Assembly (NCBI GenBank): GCA_905236255.1
Contig: CAJOPK010000173.1
Coordinates: 1 to 5,213 of the forward strand
Direction: 5' to 3'
DNA from: an uncultured Selenomonadaceae bacterium
GTDB lineage: Bacteria > Bacillota > Negativicutes > Selenomonadales > Selenomonadaceae
Length of the DNA: 5,213 bases
Positions 4,944 to 5,213 of the stretch are shown here, piece by piece. The translations under genes and the position numbers were made by a program. Numbering within the stretch: the first letter of the stretch is position 1; each line of letters starts with the position of its first letter. The notes beneath the pieces are model-generated. The model saw only the letters and a program-made list of their open reading frames with translations, searched no databases and was not told where the DNA came from.

Positions 4944-5213
4944 TTACCGGAAAAATCTTTTTCGATAATCAAAAATCATATCGAAAAGCCCGGTAAACGC
5001 GACAATTTCCAAAAGTGTCATGTTTAAAATCAAAATAAAAAATATCAATCGGCGCATAAATTTTGAAACATTGTGACGATCCGCAAAAAAAGACATCAGC
5101 GCAAAACCTTCGACAGCTCCGACAATCATTGCGAAAATCAGCAGATTTATCGAAATTTCATAAATCAAAGTCCATTCCCGCGTAAATCCCCAATACATTC
5201 CGATAAACGAAAA
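4944..5213 (-). CDS. yybS: YybS/DUF2232 family membrane protein, C-terminal part
   Basis: The frame is open to the window edge, so 89 C-terminal residues are seen and the N-terminus is missing; the internal ATG at 5198 is not the likely start. The visible part has two or three hydrophobic segments: roughly 'ISINLLIFAMIVGAVEGFAL' and 'LIFFILILNMTLLEIVAFTG', joined by a basic loop 'FADRHNVSKFMRR', and a basic tail 'YRKRFFR'. The pattern 'G-x-A-L-x-S-F-F-x-D-R', then a long hydrophobic helix and 'GLFDMIFDYRK', matches the end of the YybS/DUF2232 family. These multi-pass proteins are usually encoded directly before gdpP in Firmicutes, as here. Their biochemical role is not established. Confidence 0.85.
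   Translation of the reverse strand, partial: FSFIGMYWGFTREWTLIYEISINLLIFAMIVGAVEGFALMSFFADRHNVSKFMRRLIFFILILNMTLLEIVAFTGLFDMIFDYRKRFFR

Noticed and set aside
1..5213. A mobile element, defence island or CRISPR system
   Set aside because: No transposase, integrase, terminal repeats, regularly spaced repeats or restriction/toxin genes were seen. The lone vsr-like gene is not enough to call a restriction-modification locus.

Overview
The window looks like a chromosomal segment of an AT-rich Firmicutes-type bacterium. The best clue is the adjacent pair yybS-gdpP, a conserved Firmicutes arrangement. A secreted protein with two BamE-like repeats would suit a diderm lineage such as the Negativicutes, but that placement is inference. 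Most complete genes appear to start with GTG or TTG behind clear Shine-Dalgarno sequences, and start choices were made on that basis.

Layout from left to right. Bases 1-114 hold the start of a minus-strand gene that runs out of the window; its 38 visible residues resemble the N-terminus of an ABC-transporter ATPase. Bases 115-509 are a divergent intergenic region of about 400 bases. It contains short repeats, an inverted repeat inside a credible plus-strand promoter, a nested inverted repeat, and a perfect Shine-Dalgarno sequence with no ordinary start codon. Bases 510-953 encode a 147-residue exported protein with two BamE/SmpA-like repeats. Its intrinsic terminator lies at 990-1019, inside the 3' end of the convergent gene vsr.

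From 5213 down to 975 everything is on the minus strand in one tight series: yybS (C-terminal part), gdpP, galU, ybaK-like and vsr-like. Gaps are only 15, 31, 18 and 14 bases, which strongly suggests one operon. gdpP encodes a complete membrane-bound cyclic-di-AMP phosphodiesterase (two TM helices, PAS, degenerate GGDEF, DHH, DHHA1) with its metal-binding motifs intact. galU encodes UTP-glucose-1-phosphate uridylyltransferase. The YbaK/EbsC protein is a likely trans-editing aminoacyl-tRNA deacylase. The Vsr-family endonuclease has lost all the positions equivalent to the structural zinc ligands of E. coli Vsr.

The functional thread, as inference, is envelope homeostasis (c-di-AMP turnover, UDP-glucose supply, an exported BamE-like protein) plus two quality-control enzymes, one for mischarged tRNA and one for DNA, at the operon's tail. 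No CRISPR array, rRNA, tRNA, insertion sequence or phage gene was seen. The least ordinary parts are the 115-509 regulatory region, the zinc-less Vsr without a visible methyltransferase, and the terminator embedded in the vsr coding sequence.
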